In this document: positions 1 to 8,556 of the stretch, in pieces
Layout of the letters: each line of letters starts with the position of its first letter
Numbering within the stretch: the first letter of the stretch is position 1
Origin: Pseudomonas brassicacearum subsp. brassicacearum
Lineage (GTDB): Bacteria; Pseudomonadota; Gammaproteobacteria; Pseudomonadales; Pseudomonadaceae
Assembly: GCF_008801605.1 (NCBI RefSeq)
Contig: NZ_VZPJ01000001.1
Span: 744,001 to 808,000, forward strand
Reading direction: 5' to 3'
DNA: 64,000 nt
Notes under the pieces: model-generated
What the model was told of the DNA's origin: nothing
What the model saw: the letters and a program-made list of their open reading frames with translations, nothing else
Database searches by the model: none
Translations under genes and position numbers: made by a program

Positions 1-1
1 G

Positions 2-205
2 CAAATCTTCAAGCGACTGGTCAACATCGGTGACGCCAAGTCTCTTGCCTGCCATCCGGCTTCCACTACCCATCGGCAAATGAACCAGCAGGAACAAGCA
101 AAGGCTGGCGTGAAGCCCGAAATGATTCGTCTGTCGGTAGGCATCGAGGCGATTGAAGACCTTATCGACGATCTGAGCCAGGCGCTGGGCTCGTCTCAAA
201 TGTGA
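2..205 (+). CDS. C-terminal end of O-acetylhomoserine sulfhydrylase (MetY-like), partial
   Basis: The window opens inside a reading frame of 67 residues plus stop. It contains the block [17 protein letters not shown] and the ending [19 protein letters not shown], typical of the C-terminus of PLP-dependent Cys/Met metabolism enzymes of the O-acetylhomoserine sulfhydrylase type, which make homocysteine from O-acetylhomoserine and sulfide in the cytoplasm. The PLP lysine and N-terminal part lie upstream of the window. It reads toward the ICE regulatory deck. Whether it is ICE cargo or chromosomal flank cannot be decided, because no attachment repeat is visible next to it. MetZ-type paralogues are the main alternative. 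Confidence 0.8.
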   Translation, partial: QIFKRLVNIGDAKSLACHPASTTHRQMNQQEQAKAGVKPEMIRLSVGIEAIEDLIDDLSQALGSSQM

Positions 206-892
206 GGCGAGAAGGTCGGCTAGGGCGTTATATCCTATCCGCATTGCTCATTCAGTAGGCGGCCATAGGTTCTGCGAAGCCGCAGATGTACTGTGTGGTG
301 ATGCCCTTTGCTTGACTACAATCGCCGTATATTCACTGTTCTAAATTTTTCGCGAACGTCGCCAAGTCCCGGAGAAACAGTTCGGGCACCTGGCGCCGTC
401 GCCCTCCTCTGATACCATCGACCCAATCCTAATAATGGCGAGCCCGAAGTCCAATATGGCGTAAAAAATCAATATTTTGACATTTTTGCGAGAAGCGAAC
501 GTAGCATCATGATAAAAATAGAATTTTATTTTATAAATTGCATCTATTGATAATAATATCAGATAAATCTGGCCCATAAGAACATTATACAAAAAAACAA
601 CCTCGCGGTTTAAAACTTGCAACCCCGTCAACGCCGCGGACCTCAACCCCCTGTTTTTTTCTGCCAAGTTCAAGAGAACTCACACGACGAATAACAAATC
701 CCACAAACACACCAATAAATCACCTCTTCTATAATCATACAAAATATAAATACACCATTACGAAACGATCATCATATATCTCAACCGTGGCGACAACCCC
801 CTCTCTTTAAGACTCGGGATTCGCAGCACACCAAATAACCATACGTTCACTTGCAAGCTAAGGAGCAAAACATCTCAATGGAGTGATTCGTT
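206..892. other. AT-rich intergenic region upstream of the bisR-like gene
   Basis: About 690 bases without a convincing gene. The stretch from roughly 440 to 860 is clearly richer in A and T than the rest of the window. A 110-codon minus-strand frame (341-673) lies here but shows no recognisable domain and has the composition of chance AT-rich translation. The region presumably carries the promoter of the gene at 893. I looked for a copy of the tRNA-Gly 3' end (attachment repeat) and did not find one. Confidence 0.5.
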
Positions 893-1642
893 ATGTACGC
901 AAACCAAAGCTGTAACCTTTATGCAAAACTATTTTACAGACCCGTTGATGCAGCCTTGCGCTGGTGCAACTTGACCACCTATGAAAGAGAAATACTCGAA
1001 GTAGCTCAGCACTGTCCAAGCAGGCTCAAAACTAATTTCCCGCAGTGGCCCTGCCTGCATGTAAACACGGAAAAAATTCTCGATGCCATTCAACATGGGG
1101 AGCTCGCTTATGGATGTTTCGGCGTACCGGTGGCCATTGGCACTCCCGTTAATTACGACCACATAACCGTCCGTCACACTGATCTAAAATGTTGGATGTC
1201 GCGATATTATCCTGATCAACGACCAGAGTTTCTCTTTGGGGAGCCCCTCCATCAAAAAAATGGCATTAGCATTGAAACATACTTAGAATTGCAAGCGGAT
1301 CGAGAAGCACTGCAAGTAAAACTAAGGGCTTTGGAGGCAGCTCATGAGCAATTACTTAGCGATCTAGAAGCCATTGGACTAGAAAGAAAGAACATACATC
1401 ACTTGCTCAAGACTAATCATAAAGTCAGCGATCGTAGCGAAGCCGTTTATCTAAACATTATCGGGTCGATGGTCAACCTGTTTCTCGATAAGTCCCCGTC
1501 TGGAAAACCATTGTCAGTTTTCCAATCCCAAGCGGCCATCGTTGACGCGCTAACCGCTCACTATAAAAACGTACCGGGCATAACCAAGCGTACGTTGGAC
1601 GAAAAATTTGCTGCTGGTAAGCGCAGCCTCATAAATCAATGA
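893..1642 (+). CDS. BisR-like ICE transfer-competence activator (hypothetical)
   Basis: A 249-residue protein starting at ATG with GGAG about 10 bases upstream. I see no classical DNA-binding domain; a coiled-coil-like stretch lies around residues 131-165 (LELQADREALQVKLRALEAA). The call rests on position and size. In ICEclc, BisR, a protein of about 250 residues with no obvious domain, is encoded just before alpA-parA-shi-parB and relays the activation signal to BisDC. The gene order here is the same. By analogy this would be the first element-encoded switch for transfer competence. The ICEclc upstream genes (mfsR, marR, tciR) are not in this window. Confidence 0.55.
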   Translation: MYANQSCNLYAKLFYRPVDAALRWCNLTTYEREILEVAQHCPSRLKTNFPQWPCLHVNTEKILDAIQHGELAYGCFGVPVAIGTPVNYDHITVRHTDLKCWMSRYYPDQRPEFLFGEPLHQKNGISIETYLELQADREALQVKLRALEAAHEQLLSDLEAIGLERKNIHHLLKTNHKVSDRSEAVYLNIIGSMVNLFLDKSPSGKPLSVFQSQAAIVDALTAHYKNVPGITKRTLDEKFAAGKRSLINQ

Positions 1643-1753
1643 GACGGATTGCGCTGCAATCACTCCCGTTGCGGCGCAATGACTCTCGTCCTTTTTTGCT
1701 ATTCAATTCTGGTCACTTCTCACTACGCGCACGCAGCGCCACGGAGTGTCGAC

Positions 1754-1984
1754 ATGTTATCCCAAACCGCCCCGAACGCTTCTGATAATCAACCATCGCT
1801 AGAGCGTCATATCATGCGGCGTGACGAGGTGGAGCGAAAAACCGGCTTCAAGCGCGCGCACATCTACAACTTGATGAAGGAAGGTAAATTCCCTCAAGCC
1901 AAACGCATTGGGCTGCGCGCAGTTGGCTGGGACTCGCTGGAGATCGAGCAATGGATCAATGAGCGTTTGGCGCAGCAGGCCTGA
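1754..1984 (+). CDS. alpA: AlpA-family transcriptional regulator
   Basis: A 76-residue protein. I chose the ATG at 1754 because ACGGAG (1741-1746) is well placed; an open frame extends further upstream but without a good ribosome site. The core, MRRDEVERKTGFKRAHIYNLMKEGKFP, is the MerR-like helix-turn-helix of AlpA proteins, followed by the typical AVGWDSLEIEQWINERL ending. AlpA proteins act as activators of excision or integrase genes in P4-like phages and islands. It ends 4 bases before parA, so the two are almost certainly co-transcribed. Confidence 0.85.
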   Translation: MLSQTAPNASDNQPSLERHIMRRDEVERKTGFKRAHIYNLMKEGKFPQAKRIGLRAVGWDSLEIEQWINERLAQQA

Positions 1985-1988
1985 TGCC

Positions 1989-2831
1989 ATGCGCGTGGTA
2001 TCAGTGGTGTCCACCAAAGGTGGCGTAGGCAAAACCACAGTAGCCGCCAATCTCGGCGGTCTTCTGGCGGATGCGGGTCTACGCGTGCTACTGCTCGATC
2101 TGGATAGCCAACCCACCCTCTCCAGCTATTACGCCTTGAGCCAAAAGGCTGTTGCTGGCGCCTACGAACTCATTGCTTTCAACTTAACAACGCCTGCGCA
2201 GATTGTTTCCAAGACCGTGATTGCGGGGCTTGACCTCATCATCTCCAACGACGCTCAAGGCCAGTTGAGTACATTACTGCTACACGCCCCTGACGGGCGA
2301 TTACGGCTACGCAATTTGCTAGACGATTTTCGCCCCCGTTATGACCTGCTTGTGATCGACACCCAAGGCGCACGTAGCGTGCTGTTGGAGATGGCCATCC
2401 TCGCCTGCGATATCGCCCTCTCCCCCATCACACCGGAAATGCTAGCCGCCCGCGAACTGAGTCGCGGCACTTTGAGACTGTTCACTGACCTCGAACCATT
2501 TCGTCACTTGGGTATTACGCTGCCACCGTTGCGACTACTGCTGAACCAGGTAAATAGCATCCGAGTAGACACGCGAATGATCATTCGTGGCCTGCACGAG
2601 TCATTCGCTGGAGCTCCCAACATTTCTGTTCTAGACACCGCAGTTCCAGACCGAGTGGCTTACCTCAATGCCGCCTCTCTTGGTCTACCAGCCCACCGAA
2701 TCGAGACTCGCCAGTCACATGAACGACGCTCGCAATCAGCGCTGAAAACCATGCAAGCGCTGGCCATCGAGTTGTTTCCGGAATGGCGCGAGGCGATTTC
2801 TAGGGTTAGCAGATACGCAGAGGTTCGATAA
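1989..2831 (+). CDS. parA: ParA-family partition ATPase
   Basis: A 280-residue protein with the deviant Walker A motif STKGGVGKTT near residues 8-17 and the LLLDLDSQ block near residue 38. The ATG at 1989 is chosen because the ParA fold starts immediately after it; the upstream part of the frame overlaps alpA in another frame. ParA ATPases move or stabilise DNA together with ParB. In ICEclc, ParA together with the small protein Shi also slows growth and division of transfer-competent cells. The gene lies in the alpA-parA-shi-parB order typical of this ICE class. Confidence 0.92.
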   Translation: MRVVSVVSTKGGVGKTTVAANLGGLLADAGLRVLLLDLDSQPTLSSYYALSQKAVAGAYELIAFNLTTPAQIVSKTVIAGLDLIISNDAQGQLSTLLLHAPDGRLRLRNLLDDFRPRYDLLVIDTQGARSVLLEMAILACDIALSPITPEMLAARELSRGTLRLFTDLEPFRHLGITLPPLRLLLNQVNSIRVDTRMIIRGLHESFAGAPNISVLDTAVPDRVAYLNAASLGLPAHRIETRQSHERRSQSALKTMQALAIELFPEWREAISRVSRYAEVR

Positions 2832-2868
2832 GGCGAATACCGAAACCGGTATTTCTCGCCAGGTCATT

Positions 2869-3126
2869 TTGTTTGTTCAACCTCAAGGCCAACAGCGTTT
2901 GGCGAGGAGTCTTTTGATGTTGGATCAGTTTCCCATCATCGTTCAGCCATCCATACGACAAGATCATCCGCCTAGCGAGGAATATTGCACCGTGGTCTTT
3001 CGCCTGCAGCGTGGGCGCTCGGCCATGGGTCGGTTTCTCGCGGAACTGTCTCAGCATTTCGAAGGTTCGGGTACAGCCGAGATCGTTAAGTTCGAGGTCG
3101 GTGACCATTTGCGCCCCCGGCGTTAA
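2869..3126 (+). CDS. shi: Shi-like small protein between parA and parB
   Basis: An 85-residue basic protein (FVQPQGQQRLARSLLMLDQF...) starting at TTG. The frame is open further upstream into the end of parA, so the true start is uncertain. It has no domain I recognise. Its position between parA and parB and its size match Shi of ICEclc, which with ParA alters growth of the transfer-competent subpopulation. The name is given by gene order, not by remembered sequence identity. Only 14 bases separate it from parB, which suggests one operon. Confidence 0.6.
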   Translation: MFVQPQGQQRLARSLLMLDQFPIIVQPSIRQDHPPSEEYCTVVFRLQRGRSAMGRFLAELSQHFEGSGTAEIVKFEVGDHLRPRR

Positions 3127-3140
3127 CTGAGGTAGCTCCA

Positions 3141-4724
3141 ATGAAGAAGCTCACTCAGGAGGAAATCACCGAAAAACTGCACAAGGACCACTTCCCTCGC
3201 GGTCCAGAACTGGAGCGATTGTCCGATCCGCTCACTGATACGCCTATGCTGGTTACTCTGGAGCAGTTGCGGCCCTACGAACACAACCCGCGATTCATCC
3301 GTAACCCGCTTTATGACGATATCAAGGCATCAATCCGTGAACGCGGGCTGGATCAACCGCCGCCGATTACTCGCCGCCCGGGAGAAGCCTATTTCATCAT
3401 CCGAAACGGCGGCAATACGCGCTTGGCGATTCTCGGCGAGCTGTGGCAGGAAACCCGCGATGAGCGTTTCTTCCGCATCTATTGCCTGTTCCGCCCCTGG
3501 ACCGATGAAATCAGCGCCCTACTCGGCCATCTCGCTGAAAGCGATCTGCACGGCCAACTCACCTTCATCGAACGTGCTCTGGCTGTAGCCAAACTCAAGA
3601 CCATGCTCGCCCCTGATGGAGCAACACTTTCGCAACGAGAGCTGGCACGACGTCTTACCGCTGGGGGCTACCCCGTTTCGCAGTCGCACATCAGTCGGAT
3701 GCTGGACACCCTCGAACATTTACTACCCGCCATTCCACAAACCCTATATGCCGGGTTGGGGAAACCAAAAATTGAACGCCTGATTGGTCTACGTAGCCAG
3801 GCTGAACGAACCTGGAATCGTTATCCGAACGACGCCATTGCGTTTACCGAGTTTTGGCTCGACACCTTAGGGCAATTTGATGCCGACCCAGAGTCCTTCA
3901 ACCTTGAGCAAATCCAGGATGAGCTGCTCGAACGCATGAGCCGCTTACTCGGCCAGTCCTACCGCATGTTGGCCCTTGAGCTGGGCGATACCCACCGGGT
4001 TATCCGGGCGCCCGACGTTGTCGTCACGCCCCCGGAGAGCAACCCTCTGCAGAGCGTCAATGAGCCCGCGGCCGAGCCTCCCCCCTCCGAGCCGCATTCC
4101 AAATCAGCTGAAACCAAGACCCCGGCCGAAACAGCGCGAGAGGAACAGCTCACGCTGCCCGTAACGAATGTCGTATCAGCAGTCAGCCCTCCGTCACGTG
4201 TCCAGCAGATCCGCGGACAGATTGATCGCGCCACTGCCTCCGAACCAACAAAAACCGTCGCAACCTGTCCGATCGACGACATCTGGATCATCGCACCAAC
4301 ACTGGATACCCCCGAACAACTGCGCTTAGCCATCGCCGGTCTGGCTCGGGAACTGGCAGCCTATGCCGGACGTCCCGAGAGCATCATCGATCAGCAGCAA
4401 GGATTGGGTTTTGCTCTAGATATGGAGCGGGTAGATCTTGCGACACCTCGTTCGACGGGCGTTCATCTTCTGCTCCTGGCCCTATTGCGCGCCCAAGACG
4501 AAGTGAACTGGGAGGATCGCAAGCAATTGCCCTCAGCCCTTTTCGGGCAACTGCTATTGGGGGTCTATCAACTCCCGCTGGCCGATCGTCCCGCCGTGGA
4601 CGTAGGACTGGAGCGACTGCCCGACTACCTGTTAATCAAACTGTATCGCCTCATTCGCTTAGCCCGGCGCCTGATCGACTTAACGCTTACCCATGAAGAC
4701 GATTCACCAAGGGAGCTGCCATGA
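3141..4724 (+). CDS. parB: ParB-family protein of PFGI-1-class ICE (BisD-like)
   Basis: A 527-residue protein. The N-terminal part has a ParB/Srx-type nucleotide-binding core: LEQLRPYEHNPRF near residue 40 and YFIIRNGGNTRLAIL near residue 84, matching the G-(N)-R-R signature region. A helix-turn-helix follows (LSQRELARRLTAGGYPVSQSHISRML, about residues 163-188), then a low-complexity Pro/Glu linker at about 295-350. This is the family annotated as ICE ParB, PFGI-1 class. In ICEclc the equivalent gene is, as I recall, part of the BisD/BisC master activator. It overlaps the next gene by ATGA, so the two products are translationally coupled. Confidence 0.88.
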   Translation: MKKLTQEEITEKLHKDHFPRGPELERLSDPLTDTPMLVTLEQLRPYEHNPRFIRNPLYDDIKASIRERGLDQPPPITRRPGEAYFIIRNGGNTRLAILGELWQETRDERFFRIYCLFRPWTDEISALLGHLAESDLHGQLTFIERALAVAKLKTMLAPDGATLSQRELARRLTAGGYPVSQSHISRMLDTLEHLLPAIPQTLYAGLGKPKIERLIGLRSQAERTWNRYPNDAIAFTEFWLDTLGQFDADPESFNLEQIQDELLERMSRLLGQSYRMLALELGDTHRVIRAPDVVVTPPESNPLQSVNEPAAEPPPSEPHSKSAETKTPAETAREEQLTLPVTNVVSAVSPPSRVQQIRGQIDRATASEPTKTVATCPIDDIWIIAPTLDTPEQLRLAIAGLARELAAYAGRPESIIDQQQGLGFALDMERVDLATPRSTGVHLLLLALLRAQDEVNWEDRKQLPSALFGQLLLGVYQLPLADRPAVDVGLERLPDYLLIKLYRLIRLARRLIDLTLTHEDDSPRELP

Positions 4725-5269
4725 ACCTGTCCTTCAATGTGCTCAACCAGGCCATGCTGACTCAGGTCCTTCACGAGTTGCGCCTGGGTAACCTGCAACG
4801 CTGCAAAGCACTCGGACTGGGTGAAGAGGACATTTACTTATTGCAATCCTTACCGCCTACCACGCTGTCACGTCTGGCCCACGCCACCGTCCCCTGGGTT
4901 GAGATCAAGATTGATTCGCCGGTGCTACATCGCTTGATCGACCAGGCCGAACGCGACGAACACAACGAGCGCCTGATCAACCGAGCGCTCAAGCTCGGTG
5001 CCAGCAGCGCCATCATGTATCAGTACTTCGGTTTGGCGCATTCGGAAACCGCCCTTCGCCGACGTCTGCTCAAGATAGAAACCCGTAAGGGCCGCCCCCA
5101 GAACTTGAGCGAAGCGCAGGAACATGCGCTCTGGCAGCGTTGGTGCCAACTACGCGCTGAGGACGGTGCTGAGGATCAGCTCGACGCCATGATGATGTTG
5201 TCAGAAGAGCAACAGATCAGCTTGACCATCGTTTGGCAGCAGATCGACCATTACAGCAACGGAACATGA
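4721..5269 (+). CDS. DUF2857 protein (BisC-like, FlhC-like activator subunit)
   Basis: A 182-residue protein overlapping parB by 4 bases. The sequence (LNQAMLTQVLHELRLGNLQRCKALGL..., LGASSAIMYQYFGLAHSETALRRRL) has an apparent helix-turn-helix near residues 93-115 and is the DUF2857 type conserved right after parB in PFGI-1/ICEclc elements. In ICEclc the equivalent protein is described as distantly FlhC-like and forms the transfer-competence activator with its upstream neighbour. Function here is inferred from family and position. It overlaps the following replication gene by ATGA. Confidence 0.7.
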   Translation: MNLSFNVLNQAMLTQVLHELRLGNLQRCKALGLGEEDIYLLQSLPPTTLSRLAHATVPWVEIKIDSPVLHRLIDQAERDEHNERLINRALKLGASSAIMYQYFGLAHSETALRRRLLKIETRKGRPQNLSEAQEHALWQRWCQLRAEDGAEDQLDAMMMLSEEQQISLTIVWQQIDHYSNGT

Positions 5270-6453
5270 ACACTACCCCTTCCAGTCGCTGGCAGCGTGT
5301 TCTGCAGCAATGCACCCAACAACTAAGTGAACGTTGGCCCGCACGCCCCACCACTGAACATCCTTCCAACCAGGCCCTGCAGGCGGGCTTTTTGTTCAGT
5401 GGCCAATCTCACGAAGTCGTGCCGCGTCGGCTGCTCCTGGATAGTCGGCTGACGCCATTGGAACGGAATGCCTGGCAAGTATTTCGATTTATGCTGCAAG
5501 GCCAGAGTGTGATAACTCCTCACTATGAAGATTTGCAGCCTTACTTGTCGAGCGTGCCCTACGGTGCGTCAGCCTCCCGTGAAACCATCGCTCGCGTCTT
5601 GACGATGCTCAGGCTGACTCGCTGGCTCAGTTTGGTGAGTCGTGGCCGCGATCAGCTCAGCGGGCGCCTACAAGGTTCTCTGTACGTCCTGCACGATGAA
5701 CCGTTAACGCCCGCCGAAGCCATGGAGCTGGATCAGGATTATCTGGAGCTGGTCGGCCATGCCCTCTCTCACGCGACCAAGGCTGTACGAATTGTTGCTC
5801 AACATGTGTTGGAAGAAATTCGTCAGGACACTGATATCGATTTGGGTCGACTCCCCACCCGGCTCGACAGTTTGAGCGAGCATTGGACACAACAAGGATT
5901 GGATAAGGCGCCCGATGAAGCGCTACACGATTCCGAACGGGGTGGCGATCACCGCGTTCGGAATCGTGTGGGACCTCGTTCGGATTCCGAACCGGGTCTG
6001 AACGCCCATGTTTCCGGCACCGTTCGGAATCCGAATGCCGCCTGTACTGTATTAAAAGAAAGTATTTGTACGGTACCGCGCGCGACCCCAGCAGTGGATA
6101 ACCTGCACTGGCCTGATCCGCTGCACCTAAGTCTGAGCGAGCGGCAGGCCGTCACCGTGACGCTGAACAAGCTAAAACCAGCAGATCGGCAGGCGGTGCT
6201 CAACGAAGCGGGCGCACGCTGTGCGGCAGGACGCGTCCGCAAACCAGCGGCGTATCTGATGGGCCTGATCCAGCGGGCGCTGAAAGGCGATTTCCGCCCT
6301 TGGGCAGGTCAGGCTGAATCGTTACCCATTGCAGAACCGCCACCCGCTCCCCCGCGCCAACTTAGGAAAAAGGGCGAACCCGCCTCTTCCCTCGCCCAAG
6401 CGTGCCTGGAGGAACTACGCCAGCTGCGTAGCAAACGCCCTGGACGTCAGTAG
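5266..6453 (+). CDS. STY4528-family pathogenicity-island replication protein
   Basis: A 395-residue protein. The ATG at 5266 overlaps the previous stop as ATGA and is preferred over an open frame beginning upstream. The N-terminal half holds an LLLDSRLTPLERNAWQVFRFMLQG segment and a winged-helix-like block (SASRETIARVLTMLRLTRWLSL, about residues 98-119), followed by a DALHDSER/SDSEPG linker and a C-terminal KPAAYLMGLIQRALKGDFRPW segment. These are features of the STY4528 family found in SPI-7 and related ICEs and proposed to work in replication of the excised form. The direct biochemical role is not established. Confidence 0.75.
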   Translation: MNTTPSSRWQRVLQQCTQQLSERWPARPTTEHPSNQALQAGFLFSGQSHEVVPRRLLLDSRLTPLERNAWQVFRFMLQGQSVITPHYEDLQPYLSSVPYGASASRETIARVLTMLRLTRWLSLVSRGRDQLSGRLQGSLYVLHDEPLTPAEAMELDQDYLELVGHALSHATKAVRIVAQHVLEEIRQDTDIDLGRLPTRLDSLSEHWTQQGLDKAPDEALHDSERGGDHRVRNRVGPRSDSEPGLNAHVSGTVRNPNAACTVLKESICTVPRATPAVDNLHWPDPLHLSLSERQAVTVTLNKLKPADRQAVLNEAGARCAAGRVRKPAAYLMGLIQRALKGDFRPWAGQAESLPIAEPPPAPPRQLRKKGEPASSLAQACLEELRQLRSKRPGRQ

Positions 6454-6597
6454 ATTTGATGCCACTGGCATCAGTGTCGAGCGTCTCGGTAATTGGCCGT
6501 CCCGAACCAAACCGAACAGACCACATTCAGCTTTTCGGCTGTCCCTGACCTTCATCTGTCGCAACGTCTCCGTCCAAGCCTATGCGAGGACGACACC

Positions 6598-7353
6598 GTG
6601 GCCGATCACTATCAGCTCAACCTGGGCTCATTGCGCAGCAGCATCACCCTGACACTGCATACCCACCACGCCGCCCGAATTTGGCAAGGTCGAACCGCAC
6701 GCGAAGGCGTCCACTCGATCATGGGTATGGCCGGCTACATCAGCGCCACTAACCTGATCAAACAAGCCGCAGCGCAGGACGATCCTTATGCCGACTGGGC
6801 GATCGTGCAGCTCGAAGAAAAATTGATGCAGGCCAAGGCTGGGATGCTGGAACTGACCCAGCAGTTGGACCGGATCAGACAGGACCTGCCGACACAGATC
6901 GACATGGGCGATAACCTCAATATCCACCCCGTCACCTTACCCTTGTACATCGGCAGCCAATTGGGGTTTCTCGCCGTCTACCTGCTGACTGACTACGACA
7001 CGCTGGTGCGGCATACCCTGTTGGCCCATCACACCGCCTTGATCGGTCGCCGAGACATGGAAGCCTGGATCGACGACGGCGCCCACCTGTTGCGCAGCCT
7101 GTTCGGTCAGGCGCAGCGCTATCGGCATGCAGGCGTCACCCGTGACGACATGGCGGCGAACAACGCTCGTGCTCTGGCGGCCATGGAGAAGTTTGGACTC
7201 CCCCCTATGGACATCCTTGAGGGGCATCGCCGCTCCCAGTTCGCGCCACCGATCATTCGTCGTGGCGCTGTGACAGTAGATGGAGCTGACGCGTTGGCAG
7301 AGGAAGCAGTAGAACCATCTGCGACAGTCGATGAGCCGGAGGACGAAGTATGA
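6598..7353 (+). CDS. PFL_4669-family ICE protein (TIGR03761)
   Basis: A 251-residue protein. I prefer the GTG at 6598, preceded by GAGGA with suitable spacing, because family members begin near the QLNLGSLRSSITLTLHTHHAARIW block; an open frame with a TTG start 35 codons earlier lacks support. The ILEGHRRSQFAPPIIRRG ending is typical. The family is conserved in the replication/regulation deck of PFGI-1-class ICEs and its biochemical function is unknown. It overlaps the next gene by ATGA. Confidence 0.8.
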   Translation: MADHYQLNLGSLRSSITLTLHTHHAARIWQGRTAREGVHSIMGMAGYISATNLIKQAAAQDDPYADWAIVQLEEKLMQAKAGMLELTQQLDRIRQDLPTQIDMGDNLNIHPVTLPLYIGSQLGFLAVYLLTDYDTLVRHTLLAHHTALIGRRDMEAWIDDGAHLLRSLFGQAQRYRHAGVTRDDMAANNARALAAMEKFGLPPMDILEGHRRSQFAPPIIRRGAVTVDGADALAEEAVEPSATVDEPEDEV

Positions 7354-7868
7354 AGCCCCTAATCCCGACTCAACCAATGCCCCTCGAAACACTAACAGCG
7401 GATGCCTATCGCCGACTCGAACACGCTGCCTCCCTAAAAGGCCTTTTAAAACCTTTTAAGGGTAAGGGGGAACTGGAATACCTGGCGCAGATGGCGAGGG
7501 AAATCGAGGCGCAGTTGTATCACCTGATGGAGGCTGTGGTGCAGCAAGCCGGACAACCTCCCTACTCACTGCTGGATATTCGATTGGTGCTGCAGAACAC
7601 CAGTGCAGGCAGCACCTTTTTGCGTTGGCGTACCCGTGACTTCGCTCGTATGGGGGTTGCGGTCTGGGAACGCCAAGTCTCCAACAAGGCCTTGCCGCAA
7701 ACCATACGCGAGGGCTTGCACCGTTTCGAATACGAGCGCATTGCGCTGAACTTGCAGATGAGCGTGGTGCATTCGCTCTACCGCCAGGCATCGACCTGCG
7801 CGATCAAAATGGCCAGTGCCGAACGGCTGCTGCGCCAACTCGCAATCGCAGTGGAGGTATCAGGATGA
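7350..7868 (+). CDS. DUF3158 protein, probable InrR counterpart
   Basis: A 172-residue soluble protein joined to both neighbours by ATGA overlaps. The sequence (LEHAASLKGLLKPFKGKGELEYLAQMAREIEAQ..., then SAGSTFLRWRTRDFARMGVAVWE) belongs to the DUF3158 type that precedes ssb in this ICE class. In ICEclc the gene at this place is inrR, required for normal expression from the integrase promoter. I infer the same role by position and have no sequence motif that proves it. Confidence 0.65.
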   Translation: MKPLIPTQPMPLETLTADAYRRLEHAASLKGLLKPFKGKGELEYLAQMAREIEAQLYHLMEAVVQQAGQPPYSLLDIRLVLQNTSAGSTFLRWRTRDFARMGVAVWERQVSNKALPQTIREGLHRFEYERIALNLQMSVVHSLYRQASTCAIKMASAERLLRQLAIAVEVSG

Positions 7869-8335
7869 GTACTTTTTTTGTCGGCGAAGGCAACATTGGC
7901 AGTGCGCCAGAGTTCCAGGAATTTTCATCAGGCAATGACGAGCCACGGCGTTTGCTACGGCTGAATGTGTACTTCGACAACCCGGTGCCACGCGATGGCA
8001 GCTATGAGGATCGAGGCGGCTATTGGGCGCCGGTCGAGCTCTGGCACCGCGAAGCTGAACACTGGAGCACGCTGTACCAGAAAGGCATGCGCGTGTTGGT
8101 AGAGGGCCGCACCGTGCGCGATGAGTGGGAGGACAGTGAAGACAATGCGCGGGTGACCTTCAAGATCGAGGCGCGTCGTGTCGGCATCCTGCCTCATCGC
8201 GTGCAGAACGTGCTCATGCGGGAGCGCTCAAGTGAATCAGCCTCGTCTGCGGTTCCCGTCGGGCAGGCTACAGACCAGGCCAGCTCGCCCGCGTCGAAGT
8301 CCAAAAAGCGCAGAGGGCAGCCACCATCGGCATGA
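7865..8335 (+). CDS. ssb: Single-stranded DNA-binding protein, ICE type
   Basis: A 156-residue protein with an OB-fold-like N-terminal region (FVGEGNIGSAPEFQEF, RLLRLNVYFDNPV, GYWAPVELWHREAEHW, GMRVLVEGRTVRDEWED), the strand order of SSB proteins, and a low-complexity Ser/Lys tail. It lacks the acidic DDIPF tip of chromosomal SSB. It would coat single-stranded ICE DNA during rolling-circle replication or transfer. It is the last gene of the ATGA-linked series from parB onward. Confidence 0.78.
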   Translation: MSTFFVGEGNIGSAPEFQEFSSGNDEPRRLLRLNVYFDNPVPRDGSYEDRGGYWAPVELWHREAEHWSTLYQKGMRVLVEGRTVRDEWEDSEDNARVTFKIEARRVGILPHRVQNVLMRERSSESASSAVPVGQATDQASSPASKSKKRRGQPPSA

Positions 8336-8471
8336 TGGGCTTGAGGCATAAAAATTGCGCCTTTGCGCGAAGTTCCTGGCCCTCATCACTCGCTGCACGT
8401 GAAGCACTGTTGTCCACGTGACTACACAGTAGTAGCCTCATCCCCAATCAAGACTGCCCTCACCGACTAAT

Positions 8472-8552
8472 ATGAGGAACCTGCCATTCAGGTTTCTCAT
8501 AGCTCGCCACTGCTGTTTCCAACAACGCTGCTCCGAACTCAACCCGGAGCAG
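8472..8552 (+). promoter_or_regulatory. Two hairpins in the topB leader, one covering the ribosome site
   Basis: Within the 221-base gap before topB, ATGAGGAACCTG (8472-8483) pairs with CAGGTTTCTCAT (8489-8500) over 12 pairs including one G-U. A second hairpin, CTGCTCCG (8528-8535) with CGGAGCAG (8545-8552), is perfect and contains the GGAG ribosome site of topB (8546-8549), 7 bases before the ATG. When folded, the second hairpin would hide the ribosome site, suggesting translational control. No regulator or ligand is indicated by the sequence. Confidence 0.6.
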
Positions 8553-8556
8553 TTCT

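Noticed and set aside
341..673. 110-codon minus-strand frame in the AT-rich region
   Set aside because: Composition follows the AT-richness (many Ile, Phe, Tyr, Lys), no ribosome site and no domain; probably chance.
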